A program made the translations under genes and the position numbers. Shown here one piece after another: positions 35,254 through 48,105 of a DNA stretch of 64,000 bases. Position 1 is the first letter of the stretch. The number at the start of each line of letters is the position of its first letter. Below the pieces are notes generated by a model, which saw only the letters and a program-made list of their open reading frames with translations, ran no database searches and had not been told where the DNA came from. Origin of the DNA: Cerrena zonata (taxonomy: Eukaryota > Basidiomycota > Agaricomycetes > Polyporales > Cerrenaceae); contig JASBNA010000008.1 in the NCBI GenBank assembly GCA_038087015.1, positions 186,001 through 250,000 of the forward strand. The letters run 5' to 3'.

Positions 35254-36144
35254 CTACGATTCAGGATTAGTGTTCTCTTGCCCCAATGGTCCTCCGGCAA
35301 GGCGGAGTTCGTTGAAGGGAATTTCTTCCTCGTAACATGGTAGTTGTGTACGCTGAGACCTCGTCGTAGTGCTGCTCATGAATGATGGCAGACGGCGTGG
35401 GATCTGTCTGTAGTCTGTAGGACCACTGGCTGACTCGTCATTCTGACAGCCCACGTAGCTAGAAGTAGGAAGACGTTCAGAAGTGCAGATTGAGGCGTCT
35501 TCATTCGAGTATGAAATTTGGGATGCCGACGTTGCTGGCCGTTCCGGGTGTTCCGAATGTTCCGGCTCAGATATGTTTTGTGGAAGTCTTGTTGGACTCG
35601 ACGGGGTCGAAAGATCAGAGTTGGGCGTAATAGGGGCGGAGAGCAACCCGCTTGATGAGAATGAAGCATCGCCCGCAATCGATGGTGCCGCCGTGCTGAG
35701 CGGCGAATCGAACGGGTTGGGGCTGGCTGATGGTTGGGGCAATAAATCGAGGGGAGTAGTATCGTGGATATGTAATGGCATCCGGGAGCTAGATCCTCGA
35801 GATACTATAGAGTATCTTTCGACAACTTTACGGCATTTAGTCAAGGTCAAAGTTATGAGGGACGGCAAACTCACCGCGTCGCCCTTCAGTTTCGGTCATG
35901 TTGGTACTACTGCTCGTAGGCTGTACCTCGGAGTCTGAAGCACTGGTGGAGTCTGTAAAATGCTCGTTAACTTGTCAGTATAGGCGTCGAAAAAGGGAAA
36001 CTCACTATTTCTGTTACAGCAAAGGCGTCGTGTGGTTCCAATCACTGATCGCACTCCAAGTGAAATATATGGGAGAAGCGCGATCAACATTATAAATGAG
36101 CAGCCACATATTAGTGCCAATGCTGCAATGTCACTAGCAATCAT
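35254..36144 (-). CDS. Member A of the PY-tail single-pass membrane protein family
   Basis: Three minus-strand exons (36144-36006, 35952-35875, 35825-35254), both introns in phase 1, encode 262 residues. The TM segment is right at the N terminus (about residues 8-29, around ALALICGCSFIMLIALLPY), with almost no ectodomain, and is followed by basic TTRRLCCNRN. The long cytosolic part is Ser/Pro-rich. The C-terminal module is RTQLPCYEEE (residues 231-240), then NELRLAGGPLGQ; the PPxY position reads LPCY. It shares tail and intron plan with the genes at 39945, 53893, 58676, 60580 and 62067. A tatttaaa element lies about 70 nt upstream. LPxY and PPxY peptides are bound by WW domains of Nedd4/Rsp5 ligases; use of that partner here is inference. 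Confidence 0.82.
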
Positions 36145-37056
36145 CCTGGATGTGACTAACTAGGGCGAGAGGGGCAAGGGAAGAGGAAGTGGCGCATTTC
36201 GATCAGGCTCCCTTTAAATAAGAGCGATGAGTGTGATATATTCGGATGATCCCTTGGTCTGCTGTCAAGCTCTAGGTGGTGACATGATCCTGATCACACA
36301 TCATCCTGATGTATCTTGATGAATCGTACTATGTTTGATACTAAGGGTACATTTCTTGAGTTGCTTCGAGTAAGATGAGAATACTCATCCCATGATCGAG
36401 GAGCATTCAAGACAGCTGCATATACAGCGACTGGTTTTATGATTACATATTTCCCACAGAAAACCTGCGCTCTACATCAAGAATAGTGGAGTTATGTCGA
36501 ACAGTCAACACCGATTCAGATGGAGAAGTTCGATGAAGGTGCACTGCTCTAACGTTGATCTGTCACTCATTTGATGTGAGAAACATCGGTTACGGGGTCT
36601 GAGGAAGCAGGTAAAACAACGGGGAGGATTAGCCGAATCGTAACTGAGTAACATCCAGTGGTAGCGACTGTTGGCGTTTGGTTCAGGTCCAAACTCATCC
36701 GAATTCCGAGTCAGAGCCCGAGATAGTATTATACTCTGATCGATCATGAAGTAGTTGTTGATAGCGCATCAATCCCGCCGATCAATCTAAATCCAGACGG
36801 TTTACGGTTGTCAAGCAGATTCTGCCCATCACCGGGCCTGACAGCACTTGTAAATACCAGGATTAGAGACAGCAAGCTTCTGTCTAACACTTGTCCTTTC
36901 ACTTTCTCATATTCGCCCTCGTGACAAACGAGCCATTTCCATTCTTTCTTCACGACAATCCTTTTCACCATTACTCATAGTCTGCTGGCAGTGTGACCTT
37001 CCTTGGCAGGTCACTCGACATTCAAATTCAAATCTTGACATAACCCGTTATACGCC
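36145..37056. other. Divergent intergenic region
   Basis: No supported gene; minus-strand frames at 36505-36747 and 36744-36971 are featureless. It contains the promoters of family member A and of the four-TM gene. Confidence 0.35.
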
Positions 37057-37997
37057 ATGGGTCTCTCACCAGCGGGAAAAAGGAAGCTCGCCGCTCAATG
37101 TACGTTCCCTTTTGTTTATCCGGTACTCCAATGCATAACCACTACTCCGCAGTGTTCTTGGTCTTGATCGACATCATTGTCCTAGCATTCGCCACTAGGA
37201 TTAACCTTTTCCAAGAGTTCTACTGTATGCATCCTACTCCAGCATTGCAAGATGTACGAGATTGAATGACACTTTTAATCATAGACATGGCAGATGTCTT
37301 CCCCTTCGCTCTCTCGATCGTGACATTGTCTATTCTTATTATTATGTGAGTACTAATTCTATGTCGCGTGAACATCGTTCTTAACTTCCATAGGATGCTA
37401 TTGGAGTACGGGATTAGTAACTCTTTCACCGCCAAGCCACCGTTCGAGATTGGGATGCTCTATATATTGAGCATCTTCTGGTTAGGTGCGTTTCATCATC
37501 GTGATGTTGGACCTCGGGGAATGATGCCAGTCTTTTGTAGCGTTCAACGTCTTTTCCACCACACGATGGCGCCATGTGCCCATGTCGTGCTCCTCCATTC
37601 CCTCTGGTACGTCTCAGTAATATTCAAATACACGTCTTGCAATCTTACTTCGAATTAGATTACCCCGACATGCGCTCCTGGTGCCAAGACGTGCAGGCAC
37701 TGAAATCCCTCGTCTGGATTCATTTCGTAGCCTGTAAGTCTCTATCTAACGCTAAGGGTCAAATACTAAATATCTTTTGGTGAAACAGTGTTCTTCACTG
37801 CTTCCTTCACTTTACGCTACGTCCTCGTGCAACACAACCGAGGCAACAGGCTTATCTGGAAGACGCCCATTTCACAATACAATCCTCGAGCTATGTCGGA
37901 ATTCATCACCGATGATACCTCCTTCCAATGGGTCTCAGCTGGCTCAGACCCCAATGCTAGACGAACGGGTGACTGGGCCGCTTTCGAGAAGATTTAA
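37057..37997 (+). CDS. Four-transmembrane MARVEL-like protein, uncharacterised
   Basis: Seven exons (37057-37099, 37153-37224, 37285-37345, 37394-37485, 37541-37606, 37659-37733, 37789-37997) encode 205 residues. Four hydrophobic segments are seen: LFLVLIDIIVLAFATRI, VFPFALSIVTLSILIIMMLL, IGMLYILSIFWLAFNVFST, and LVWIHFVALFFTASFTLRYV. The loop between TM3 and TM4 contains CSSIPSDYPDMRSWCQ with two Cys. The cytosolic tail has TPISQYNPRAMSEF and ends DWAAFEKI. Topology and length fit basidiomycete MARVEL-type proteins, but no signature is decisive. Every intron is 46-60 nt long and the frame holds throughout, which supports the model. Confidence 0.8.
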
Positions 37998-38221
37998 ATT
38001 GATTGGAGTTGTCAGTGTATACCCGTGTTTCGCCTTCCAGTTTTTTTGTTCTATGGGACGGGTCCCTTTTGTGTATTGTTTACCTGTTGCTTAATGTATA
38101 GTTAGAGTGTGGAAAATACCGGCTCGTGCGATGAGGGACAATATAGTGCACAACATAGATACAACAGCAAGGACACAACGAAAGCAAGAAAACAGTTATA
38201 GATGAAGAAAAATACACAGAT

Positions 38222-39584
38222 TCAATCATCTGTTAGATCAAAGATTTCCCCTGATGGGAATGGGAGACGTATTGGCGATACCTCTCGCTTGACGATGCGA
38301 CGAACTTGACTCAGTGGTTCTTCCTTCTTCACAAATCGGTGTTGTGATGAATGCTCCAGCTTTGGTACTTGCGAAAATTCGGCCTTCACTGTACGTTCAC
38401 GTTCCAGCCGGTCTAAACGTTCCTGCATTGTCCTCACTTGTTCCTGAGATAATAGAGCGCTCTGAGACCAAGACCATCAGATGAGATACGAATAGGCTTA
38501 CTCGCAGAACGACCACCTCCTCAGTAGCACTCAATTCTGAGATACTATGAGGGGTCCGATTCGGAGCCGGTTCGCGTTTCACTTCCAAAGAGACAGAGGA
38601 GGTCCGGCGGAGCTTTCTGGCACGTTCAGAACACTCCTCGTCGGAGGGTTTCTCCGCAGGGGCAGGGCGTTTCAAATTCCTTGGGGAGGTAGGTTCCTGA
38701 ACTGGGTTTTCCCTCGTGATGTTGAAGATACCTTCAGCCTGCAGTACGTCTTTACATGACATTGAGTTACTTGATCAAAAGTGGCATAATGTAAAACTTA
38801 CTTTTGGGCCGATACCTGAAGATCAATCGTGCAACTGGCCCTTTGTCAGGTTCCATTTGGCGCACTATTTGTCTGATTCCTTTTTGCTTAGCAGTCGGAG
38901 GTCCTAGTCTGGACAAGATTTGGTGATCATGATGTCAAGGCCGAAGAGCGTCGATGAGATACTTACGATATTCGGTGGGAAGTAGAGACTTTGGCTCGTT
39001 CGGATATTGGTGTGTCAGGGAGTTTCTTCTCCCAGTCATCCGTCGGATCCCTCTTCATCATTTTCTGCACCCACCAAACACGGAACTCGATGGTACCTAA
39101 TGAGCCTAACTCTGTAGGAGAGTCAAGAGCGTCGTCGTCATCTAAGCGAAGAAGACGAGTATGATGAGTAAATTGTGACGTCGGTAGAGATAAAATTAAG
39201 AAGCATCACTCACCACTGGTAACAATTTTGCTAAACACCAATGGTTTGCACGTCTGAGATGAAATTTTGACACTACTCCGCACTTTCCAGTCTCCATTCT
39301 CAAGCAGGAAGCTGTCTATTTGTGTACCGTCCACCAACATTTCGAAAACGACATGTTCGTACGCTGACAGGTTACCTATTTCTATACTGAAGGCCTGAGA
39401 GGGATAAAGAGGGGAATTAATACCAGGTATCCAGACCCCCAGAAAAATTGAAAAAGCTCACTTTGCCCTCCTCGCTGGCAACGAAGCAGGACCTTGTCGT
39501 TCCATCATCCATTTGCACGGCATGCTCCTCCAATGGTTGCTCATCCACCAATAGTTGTGCTATCAGTCCAAATATTTCCGGCAT
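38222..39584 (-). CDS. DUF7918-like basidiomycete protein with coiled coil and a SIM-like C terminus
   Basis: Six minus-strand exons (39584-39462, 39394-39214, 39141-38967, 38908-38802, 38749-38502, 38461-38222) give 357 residues. The N-terminal 160 residues form a beta-rich domain: EQPLEEHAVQMDD, CFVASEEGKAFSIEIGN, EMLVDGTQID, KPLVFSKIVTSDDDD and GTIEFRVWWVQKM. The order resembles the DUF7918 domain common in agarics. Next come a TSHRI/GPPTAKQKG segment, a Lys/Arg-rich region (RARKLRRTSSVSL) and a short coiled coil (QVRTMQERLDRLERERT). The C terminus is SGEIFDLTDD, which fits a SUMO-interacting motif. Function is unknown; a nuclear role is inferred from composition. Confidence 0.8.
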
Positions 39585-39944
39585 TCAATATCCTGCGAGC
39601 TATTTCTGTCCAGATGGCCGTAGTGGTGATTGATATTATGACGCGACTTGGACGCGACTACTTCATGTGCACGGGGCTTGCACGTGATCGCGTTTCCAAT
39701 CGCTTGGATTAAGTTGGAAGTTGAATACGTATGTAAGTTCTGGCTGTTCTGCCCTGTCCTGCCTCAGACCAACACCGTTCGGTATGCATACATGAGAAAT
39801 CACAGTCCGTTATCATTGCATAAATATCACAAGGTACCAGTAAGCAGTGTCTACTAATGTTTCGGTTCATGTCAGCGATGTCACATTGTCGAGGCATTTG
39901 ATGTGTCCCTTTCATGCACTCGACTACTAACTACTAGTAGCCTC
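39585..39944. other. Short spacer between minus-strand genes
   Basis: No gene seen; several short overlapping frames. It holds the promoter of the DUF7918-like gene on its left side and the 3' flank of family member B on its right. Confidence 0.4.
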
Positions 39945-40882
39945 TTATACCGGTGAAGAAAACGATATATCTGAACTGCTCGAATTGCTCCCAATCGTCA
40001 GGGGGCCGCCAGCCACGCGCACCTCATCTGGGGCGACATTTTTACAGTAACGTGGAGGCTGTGTTCTCGTCGATGTGGTTGTGTAGCTATCGGAGAACGA
40101 AGGTTGCCTGGTTATGAGGTCCTCTCCAAAATTGGCTACGTCGTTGCCGAGTGGAGAGGGATGCAATGTATGTTGATCCGATAAAGCAGACCGGGATTGT
40201 GCATTGTGATATGTACGGGAGGTGAGGGGTTGATCAGAATCTGTAGTAGATGATTCTTGGTGCGTGCCGAGGTAGTGACCATAATCCACTTCTCTAGATT
40301 TTTCCACCTCTGGGCTTCCTCTTGTAATGATGCGCGAAGCTAGTTGAAGGATTAAGCAAGTGAAGGGTAACCTGAAGATTAGAATTATTTAAACTCACCA
40401 TCATTACCTTGACGGGTTTCCGATGTATGGATTGCATGATCATTCGATCCCCCCCTCTGGTCTTTTAATGGATATGAATTGACCGCATAAAAGCTTAGCA
40501 TGAAAGACTCACCAATGGCCCAGCCGCGTATTATCCGAAGTATTTGTGAGTTTCTTTTGGTCAATCTGTATAAGATCAGACCCAAGATAACAACCAAAGC
40601 AAACGCAGCAACACCGAAAGTTATCGCTATAGTGTCTGCTGTTCCAAGGGGATGATGTTGAATAGGTGAACTTGCGGCTGTTTGAGATCCTCTAGAAAGG
40701 GAAGGGAGTGGAAATATGGTGGTCGCTAATGTTCGTCCTCCAGAAGTGGAAGGAGATGGAAATATTGTGGCAGACGGTGTTAGAAAGAATGAAGATCGAA
40801 TGCTCTGTGATACGGTGGAGGAACTGGAAAGCGAGGAAGATAATTCGACATAGGTGGGTTGCGCGGGCGAAATGGTAGCCAT
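39945..40882 (-). CDS. Member B of the PY-tail single-pass membrane protein family
   Basis: Three minus-strand exons (40882-40513, 40461-40399, 40339-39945), both introns in phase 1, encode 275 residues. The roughly 80-residue ectodomain is Ser/Thr/Pro-rich and holds a tandem near-repeat (ATIFPSPSTSGGR then TTIFPLPSLSRG). The TM is about residues 83-105 (around ITFGVAAFALVVILGLIL), followed by YRLTKRNSQ. The tail is Ser/Thr-rich and contains RTQPPRYCKN (residues 236-245, PPRY at 239-242), then PDEVRVAGGPLTIG. It has an extra Ser-rich end (SSSSDISFSSPV) beyond the shared module. A TATA-like run lies near 40963. There is no clear cleavable signal peptide, so an N-out signal anchor is likely. 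Confidence 0.83.
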
Positions 40883-41950
40883 TGAGTACTAGCGTCGGCT
40901 TTGTATGCTGCTGATGGTTATAAGGGCCAAGGGAATTGAAATGACTTCAAGTTCGCCATAGCATATATATATTCCGATGCTATATCATTAGTTGTTGCTA
41001 CATCATGTTCCGTTTGATTAGCAATAGCATGATAGAATGATGGAAACCCGATACGATACTCACATATGTTGAGTATTTTTCTCTGGTTTAGTATAGATAG
41101 ATAGAAAATATAGTAAATCACGATAAACAGACGTTACATCCGATTTTCGATGCCGGTGGGGCACTGCGAGGTTATAATCTCTATGCCTGGTGGGATACTA
41201 CGAAAGACCCGTATCGACCCTGTCTGATCATTAGCAACTAACAATTGAAAAAAATCAGAGAAGAGTCTTTGTTAAAGACCCAAAATCCAATAGCTGAGGA
41301 AATAATTGATTATCATTCGAGGTTCGTATCCCCGCAACGCCATCTATCATGTCTGTACCCCCAAATCCATGAGCCAACATTGCCCGGGAGTGATCAACCA
41401 GGACAAACCGTGAGGGAAGACAAATTGATGACCTTCTATCTCAAAATCACGAATGGCGTTAGTCAACAGATATTATGACAAGTGTTGCGCATCTTCAGAA
41501 CCAGATGGTAGATGTCAAGCTTCAAGATTGATACCGACCACGTCAAGAGCCATTAAAATGGATTTGGAAATCGTGAGTACATGTCCATGACAAGAGAAAC
41601 AAAGCGTGAATGAGGTGTGTACGTATGACGTCAAGGGGTAGATGATCGCCAAGAAGGGTATGGCAGGATATGACACGAATGTCGGAGTTCAGAGAGAAAG
41701 TCTATGTGGGAAATATAAGCGTTTAAAGCAGGGAAACAGTAGCCTGTCCGTCAGTAGCGAATACAATGCAACGATGCGGATATGGTGTGACCAGTGACCG
41801 TATCTCTATACTAAACGAGTGGCGTGTATGAAGGAGTGAGATAGTGAGTGCGGAGGGCAACCCTGTGTCAAGTTCGAATAACAATACGAAGTCCATATCC
41901 CGAGAGAGAGAGAGAAAGTAAGTAAATGCAGGGGAGGATGTGTATTGAGA
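40883..41950. other. Intergenic, no supported gene
   Basis: This contains the promoter of member B and the 3' flank of the GT2 gene. A (GA)n run sits near 41911. The plus-strand frame at 41245-41478 has no features. Confidence 0.35.
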
Positions 41951-44900
41951 TCAATACGAGAAGATCATCAACCACGGGTTCAAGACAATCTATGCCAATA
42001 TTCTGTAAGTACTAAAAGCTGGTAATATTGGAGATAAACGTACCGGGAATAATATATGGCATCCCGCGGCAAGTCTGAATAAGCCCAAAAACAGTGTAAG
42101 TGGAATAGATTCATGGGACATGCTGCAGTCACTTACGAGAGAGGGAAGATTACAGCCCAGCCATCACCACCTATCCTCCACTCAATGGGCATGAGAGGCG
42201 TCGCGACGATAACGATACCGACGATGATCACAAAGCATACGATGAGAGGGAACCAGAATCGTTTGAGAATCTTCGGGACCTCCTTGAAGAAATTCGATCG
42301 TTCGACTTCCTTTTTCGTTGCACTCCATGTCATGTTATACGAGAACATGTGTGCGAGGATGGCTTGACTAACAGGGATAGCTAGACCACCAAAGAAGAAG
42401 AAGCTATATGAAAGAAGAATGCGATAAGTTCAGAATGGAGAGCATAAATGCTTCAATGTCACTTACAAGAATGGAATCCACATGATGTTTTCCAGGAATG
42501 ACCATACAATCGACTTCTCTCCCAATCGGTACTCTAGGAGGGTAAAGCCAACGTTGCCAGAGCCAAAGAACACAACTGTGGTAGCCAGCCAGATCTCGAA
42601 AGAGTGGATATAGAAGCCATCAACTGGAAACTGGAAACCGAGCAAGACGTAGTTGATGATAGCAATCGTTATAGAACCTGCGATACCGTCTATTCACCCA
42701 CAGGAAGTAAGTCACGGGCATAAAGAAGACAGAGTATAACGTTTGGAACTCACAGTACGAGAACATATATGCCAACATCGAGATCTTGTAATGTAATGGG
42801 GCGCTACTCCACATAAACCTATGGATTTGATGTGTGACGGGACCCTTGCGGAACCATTCGACAAACGGATTGAACAGCAATTCGCTACACCCATAGGCGT
42901 ATTTTTGCCAGCGATTGAGCTCATCATCGACGGTAAGAGAGACACCCTCTTTGAAAGCACCCTTGGAATAGGTAGCCCACCGAATGATGAACCCACGCAT
43001 TTGCAAACGCAATGCCATGTCGAAATCTTCCGAGACGTTGGATTCGGACCAGATCTTCTCTTGACCATCTTTATCAATGAACGCAGCGTCTTGAATAGCT
43101 TTCCATCGAAGGAAGGCATTGTGTCCAACGAAGGGCGCGACTTCACCATTTGCGCAAGCTAAGCGATGGCTATTCAACACACCGATCAAAAGATTTCAGA
43201 ACAAAGATACGCACAGAATGAGATACACTTGTTGATACGACGAGTGAAGTAAGCGATTCCATTCTCAAAGTAGTGATGAGCGACCTGCATAACGTCTATG
43301 TCATTGTCATAAAATTAGTCACGCTAGGCGCTAAAGATCACTGAGGGACCTACCAGACTCATGCTGTATTACACCCACTGTGGGGCACTCAGCCATCTCT
43401 CTCGCAGCATCTCTGAAGCAATCCTAAACAATGACACAAAGGCATGAGTATGACGCGAGATAGAAACGTTAATAGAACCAGAGAATTTACCTCAGGCACA
43501 ATTGTATCCGAGTCAACCAGCAACACGATCTCACCCATTCTGATAGCCCTACCATTCGCAGCCCAAGGCCTGAACTGTTGTCCACTCGCTTCCCACACTT
43601 CGTCAATAGCCAAGCCCAACGCCTTCTCTTCCAGATCCTCAAACTCAAAGTTCGCGACACCCGAACCAGTAGGGGTAGCTCTGTTCGAGTTGGACCCATT
43701 AGGAGCATTGGGGTTGTGATCGACCGGAACCTCCATAACACCCTGATCTTCGCCGTCATGGTTCTGATATTGCATCCCATAGCTCGCTTCACGAGCACGT
43801 CGAAGTTGTTCCCTTTCGGCAAGAGAAGGTTGATGATCTGAAGAGGAACCACCGGCGAGAGAGCTACGTTCCTCCTGTTTCCGTTTGGCTTGTTCCTGAA
43901 GTTCAGCAAGATGTTTCTCAACCTTCAAGGAGAGAGAAAGGGCGTAATTCATATTCGAGGCCTTCTTGAACCGACCGGCACGTTTGAATCCGCCCGGGGA
44001 GTCATCGTGTTTAGGACGTGCGACCCAGCCGATACCGTGGTTGGCGTAGAAGGCAATTCGGATGTTGCGTTCGGAGACGGGGAGCAACTGCGAAAAGTGT
44101 CAGGATTGTCAGAATACCAAGATGGCAAAGGAGATAGCGAAATAAAATTCACATACCCTTAGACCATCGTCGTTGACAAAAATGCTAGACGTCCCACCTT
44201 GTCTGGAATAGGTCTGCATCGCTTTCTTCAAACTCTCGATACTCGGCGCCCTTCACATGACAAAGCGATTAACTGTCAATCGCTTTGATAAATGCGACAA
44301 AGCATGGAACTTACAAGACAGCTTCCAAACTTTCCTTGTAAACCGGCATTTGGATAGTGATATGCGGCAGGTTGTTATCTACAACCTTGTTAGGTCGGGG
44401 TTTGATGGCAGAGTAGTATTTGCTATTCTCATGATAGTGGGCGATGGGTCCGATTACCATGGATAAGTTCTGTACGATCTGGATGCAGAAGAACTGGGAA
44501 ACGGGACGCGGAGCAGGTAAGTCGACTGACAACAGGATTAAAAATAGCAGAGCGTACCAAAGCAACGCAGAATAGCAAAGGAAGAACGGCAACTAGTGCG
44601 AACCTTGCAAAATTCTTGTCGAGTTGGAATTCGACGAGAATAGTGTTAACACCATTCCCGATGAAGACTGTAAAACAAACATAAAACCCATTAGAACCGA
44701 CCAAATGCCTGTAGCCCGAGTCAGAAAACCACTTACAAATACTCAAACCCGCTGCAAGCCCGTTATAAATCGGCGCGTAGAGCATAGCAGGCCTCTTCTC
44801 CGGTTCTCCATGCCCGTACTCCAAATCGTTATCATCAACCACTATCTTCTTGCCCCACCAATTCCTCTTGACTTTAGTTCGTTTCCGACTTGGATCAACC

Positions 44901-46106
44901 GCCTTTTCGTCGACGGCAACGGCTTTCTCAAAATCGCCCGAGAGGTCTTCCTATATTTGCCAATGCAATGCAGAAATTGGATTCACGATAAATTAGCAGA
45001 GTAGGTTACGAGGAAATAAACAAAGCGACTTACCAAACTCATGCCCTGCACGCCTCGAGGAGTTCCAGCTAACGGGTACGCGTTATTCCTTCTTGAATGA
45101 CCCATTAGACCTCCAGTGGGCGTCGCAGTACCTCCTGAATGATCGTTCCATGAATGAGAGTTTGCAGTGCCTCCAAGCCCCGCGCCGCCCATCGACACCC
45201 TGCCATTTAAGTTGGTAGTCGAGTGTCCACTAACGCTCCCAGCTACGCTGCCGGGGTGACTATGCATACTAGTGGGATGGCTACCGAATCCGGATGCACT
45301 GGGCCGGGACCTCCAGAGGAGCTTGATTAACCGTTCTTCGAAGTCCCGGCAGGTGGGGATAATGGTGTCGATATCGTTTGACCAGATGATCATCACTCGT
45401 TCGTCGCGCTGTGTTAGAGGGAGTTTAGTATCATTTTTTGATGCCTCGACTGAGGAGCAGGAAAATAATCGGGAAGATAAGGATAATGGGAGGAAGGGTG
45501 CTTCAGAAACCTGAACTTGTTTCATAGAGTCTATGACTCGAATTCAAGTAATAGGAAACGTTTTGATGGAAAATCATGAGCGCCCCTTTCCGCAAGATCA
45601 CAGTGTGAACAACGAATCCGAAGCTCAAGCACTGTTGGAAGAGAACATATCAAGGTTGGAGATTCACCACTCACAATGAAAGCAGCGCACTGCTCCTTGT
45701 CCGCAGTAGGTAGATCCATCATGGTCTCGAGGATCTGGATGCGCGTGTTGGCGTCCACATAGATCGAATGATCATCGGCTCCTCTACAAGTAAAGATACA
45801 TCAAAGTTATCAGCACGCGACAACAGACCTACTAGCTCAAAGCACTCACATATCCGCCAATGCGGCGTGAACAGCAGCACTTCGTACTTTAACAGCTACT
45901 GCGGGGTTCAAGCCACTAACGGCAGCCTCGAACGGTTCCAAGCTCAGGTTCTCGTACGGGAAAACTCTGAATTCGGGCCCATCATCGACTCGTAAACAGA
46001 CTCCAGCCGACAAGTGCTCTTCGTTCGGCCTGAACCACGCGTCGCCTTGGGTTTGCTTGAAAACGTGGTGCAGGAATGCATCGTAGCGGTCATAGTCCAT
46101 CGCCAT
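41951..46106 (-). CDS. Family 2 glycosyltransferase, multi-pass, large fungal type
   Basis: About 15 exons on the minus strand run from ATG at 46106 to TGA at 41951. The N terminus (MAMDYDRYDAFLHHVFKQTQ) belongs to a conserved cytosolic region with IIWSNDIDTIIPTCRDFEE. A Gly/Ser-rich stretch and the first TMs follow. The catalytic part has ITIQMPVYKESLEAVL, FVNDDG, GEIVLLVDSDT (metal-binding Asp pair), SESNVSEDFDM (catalytic Asp) and LNRWQKYAYG, the RxxRW-like site. Several TM segments close the protein, which ends VLNPWLMIFSY. This is the processive GT2 architecture that makes wall polysaccharide from UDP-sugar at the plasma membrane; the product is not identifiable. The last two small introns were chosen to reach that conserved-looking end. 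Confidence 0.87.
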
Positions 46107-48105
46107 TGTTTAGGACGACGAAGAGCACGACCGGTAGCACAAATGGAGAAGTGACAGAGTGAGAAGGAAGAGAAATGGAGATGGTCTGAAGGGAACAGTG
46201 AAGGATGGGAAGAAGATACCAAAGGAATTGACGGGTGGTGTGGGGACAAGAGGAGCGAGGAGAAGGTACGGCGTGTTGTTGCTACGAAGAGAAGGCACAA
46301 ACGGCGAATTCTTGCCCACGCGCAAGCCGGTCTGAATATGGCTGGCGAGTGTTAGAGTAGCTAGCTTCTACGTACATGTCATTGCTTGCATCAGATCACT
46401 CTTCCTGGATGGCGGAGGAGCCGGGGAGAAAGGACGGGGCGACTTCTCGCAGTTATCTTTTTTCGAGGTTCACATCTGCTTCGAGCAACACACGCTGCGC
46501 CACAATAGATACCATTGGCAAATGGCCAATAGCTTCCTGAGATACATCGGCGGCGTCTGGACCTGGATTCGGAGTATAAGGTTGGGTGGAGCTGAGACCC
46601 ATTTTAGCTCGATATCATCAGTGGTTACGATCTTCCAAAAGGGCCAAACGGATTACCTTACACATTTGCAAAGCCTTAGCGGGAAACGTTTATACACATA
46701 ATTGATGTAAGAGCTTATCAGAATCTCGTTTGAAGACAATATTCGCTGTCGCATGTCACCGAAAACTTCCGGATAACCTGGCACTTTTGAATCTACGAGG
46801 ATCTGCAATGTGTATTGCCTTGTCCAGCATTGGGCCCGGATAAAGTTATTTCGTAGAAAACGGTAATGAAGAGAAAGAGTTAGGAAGGAGAAAAGGTAGA
46901 ACAGCAAGCAGTAAATAATTGAACCATTTCATCGATCACCGATCGGGGTTTGATCAAATGTTTTAATTATGACCACAACACGACCAGACTCCGGCTGTTG
47001 TCGTTCTTACTTGAACTCCATCGTGAAACACTTTCACCAGTACTCGAGCCTAAGCAAAGTCGTAGTCGGATCGTATAGAGCGTATAACCCATGCACGCTG
47101 GCCTTGTTCGGCAGCGCGCAAACAGCGCGTTTCGGATGATCAAACTAATGAACCTCGAGGTCGTCGCGAAGGAGAATGGTGGCCGGGGACGCAGAGGGTT
47201 CAGAGATAGACCGCACGCAAAACACCATCTCTGACGTCAAGGCTGTCAGTGCGCTGGTATCTGCTAGTTTACTTGGGACACCCACTCCTTCGCAACCAAT
47301 AATCCAATATGCCGGATTTTTATCTCACCCCAAATGGGTCGCTTATCTCAAGATCTCATAAACTTTTTTGTTCCAGGTCTAGACAATTTTGGCTCCATGA
47401 CGTCTACCATTGCGTCGAGCTAAACTTTCAAGACGGTGCTCGACGGCATAGCATGGACGGCAGGCGAGTGCGCGAAACCAATCGCAATTCCTGTGTGTTA
47501 ACCACTCTTATCTTTCTTTTGCAGAAACATGGATTTTCACGTGTAGATAAAACTTGTCAATCCGGGCCATCGGCGCTTCGTACTCCCTGTACCAGCATGT
47601 CTATCCTTCATCCATAACAGGGCTCGAAGGAGTTGAGTAGTGCCGGAGACGCTACTTGCCGCTATCAACTTAATACCCGTACCTAGTAGGACCTCGGACA
47701 GTGCACGTTATCGTGTCTCATTAGTGTTTCCGAACAAGGGTACTCCTTCTCGACCTTGAGTTCCCAAACTATCGCCGCTTTCGAAGCTGCCAAATCGCTT
47801 TCGAAATAATTAATATCTAGACATGACCCAGAGTCGTTCATCATATACGCACGCCCAGAAGTGCTGGCTCCACCACTCTTCCCGCGTGTCACCTCGCAGT
47901 CTCCCCCCTTCACCTCCTCCTTCCTGCTCTCCCTTCAGGACGAGGCCCAGTAACAACTAACTGGCGAGTATCTTTTTTAAATTCGCTATTTGTATTTGCT
48001 TATTTTTCCTTCTTTATAGGTTTGTTCTTCGTCCTGGACGTATCACAGGAAGTTCTCTTTCCTACAATCACACTCCTTGTTCCGTCTGCTATTTTATAGG
48101 CCATC
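46107..48105. other. 2-kb divergent promoter region between GT2 and KRE6-like genes
   Basis: No supported coding frame; small frames at 46110-46325, 46653-46907, 47176-47617 and 47683-47913 are featureless. The two flanking wall-biosynthesis genes are transcribed away from this segment. The last 100 nt before 48106 are pyrimidine-rich, as in fungal core promoters. Confidence 0.4.

Noticed and set aside
41245..41478. 77-codon plus-strand frame and a B-box-like ggttcgtatcc near 41320
   Set aside because: No cloverleaf can be folded around the B-box-like sequence, and the frame has no feature.
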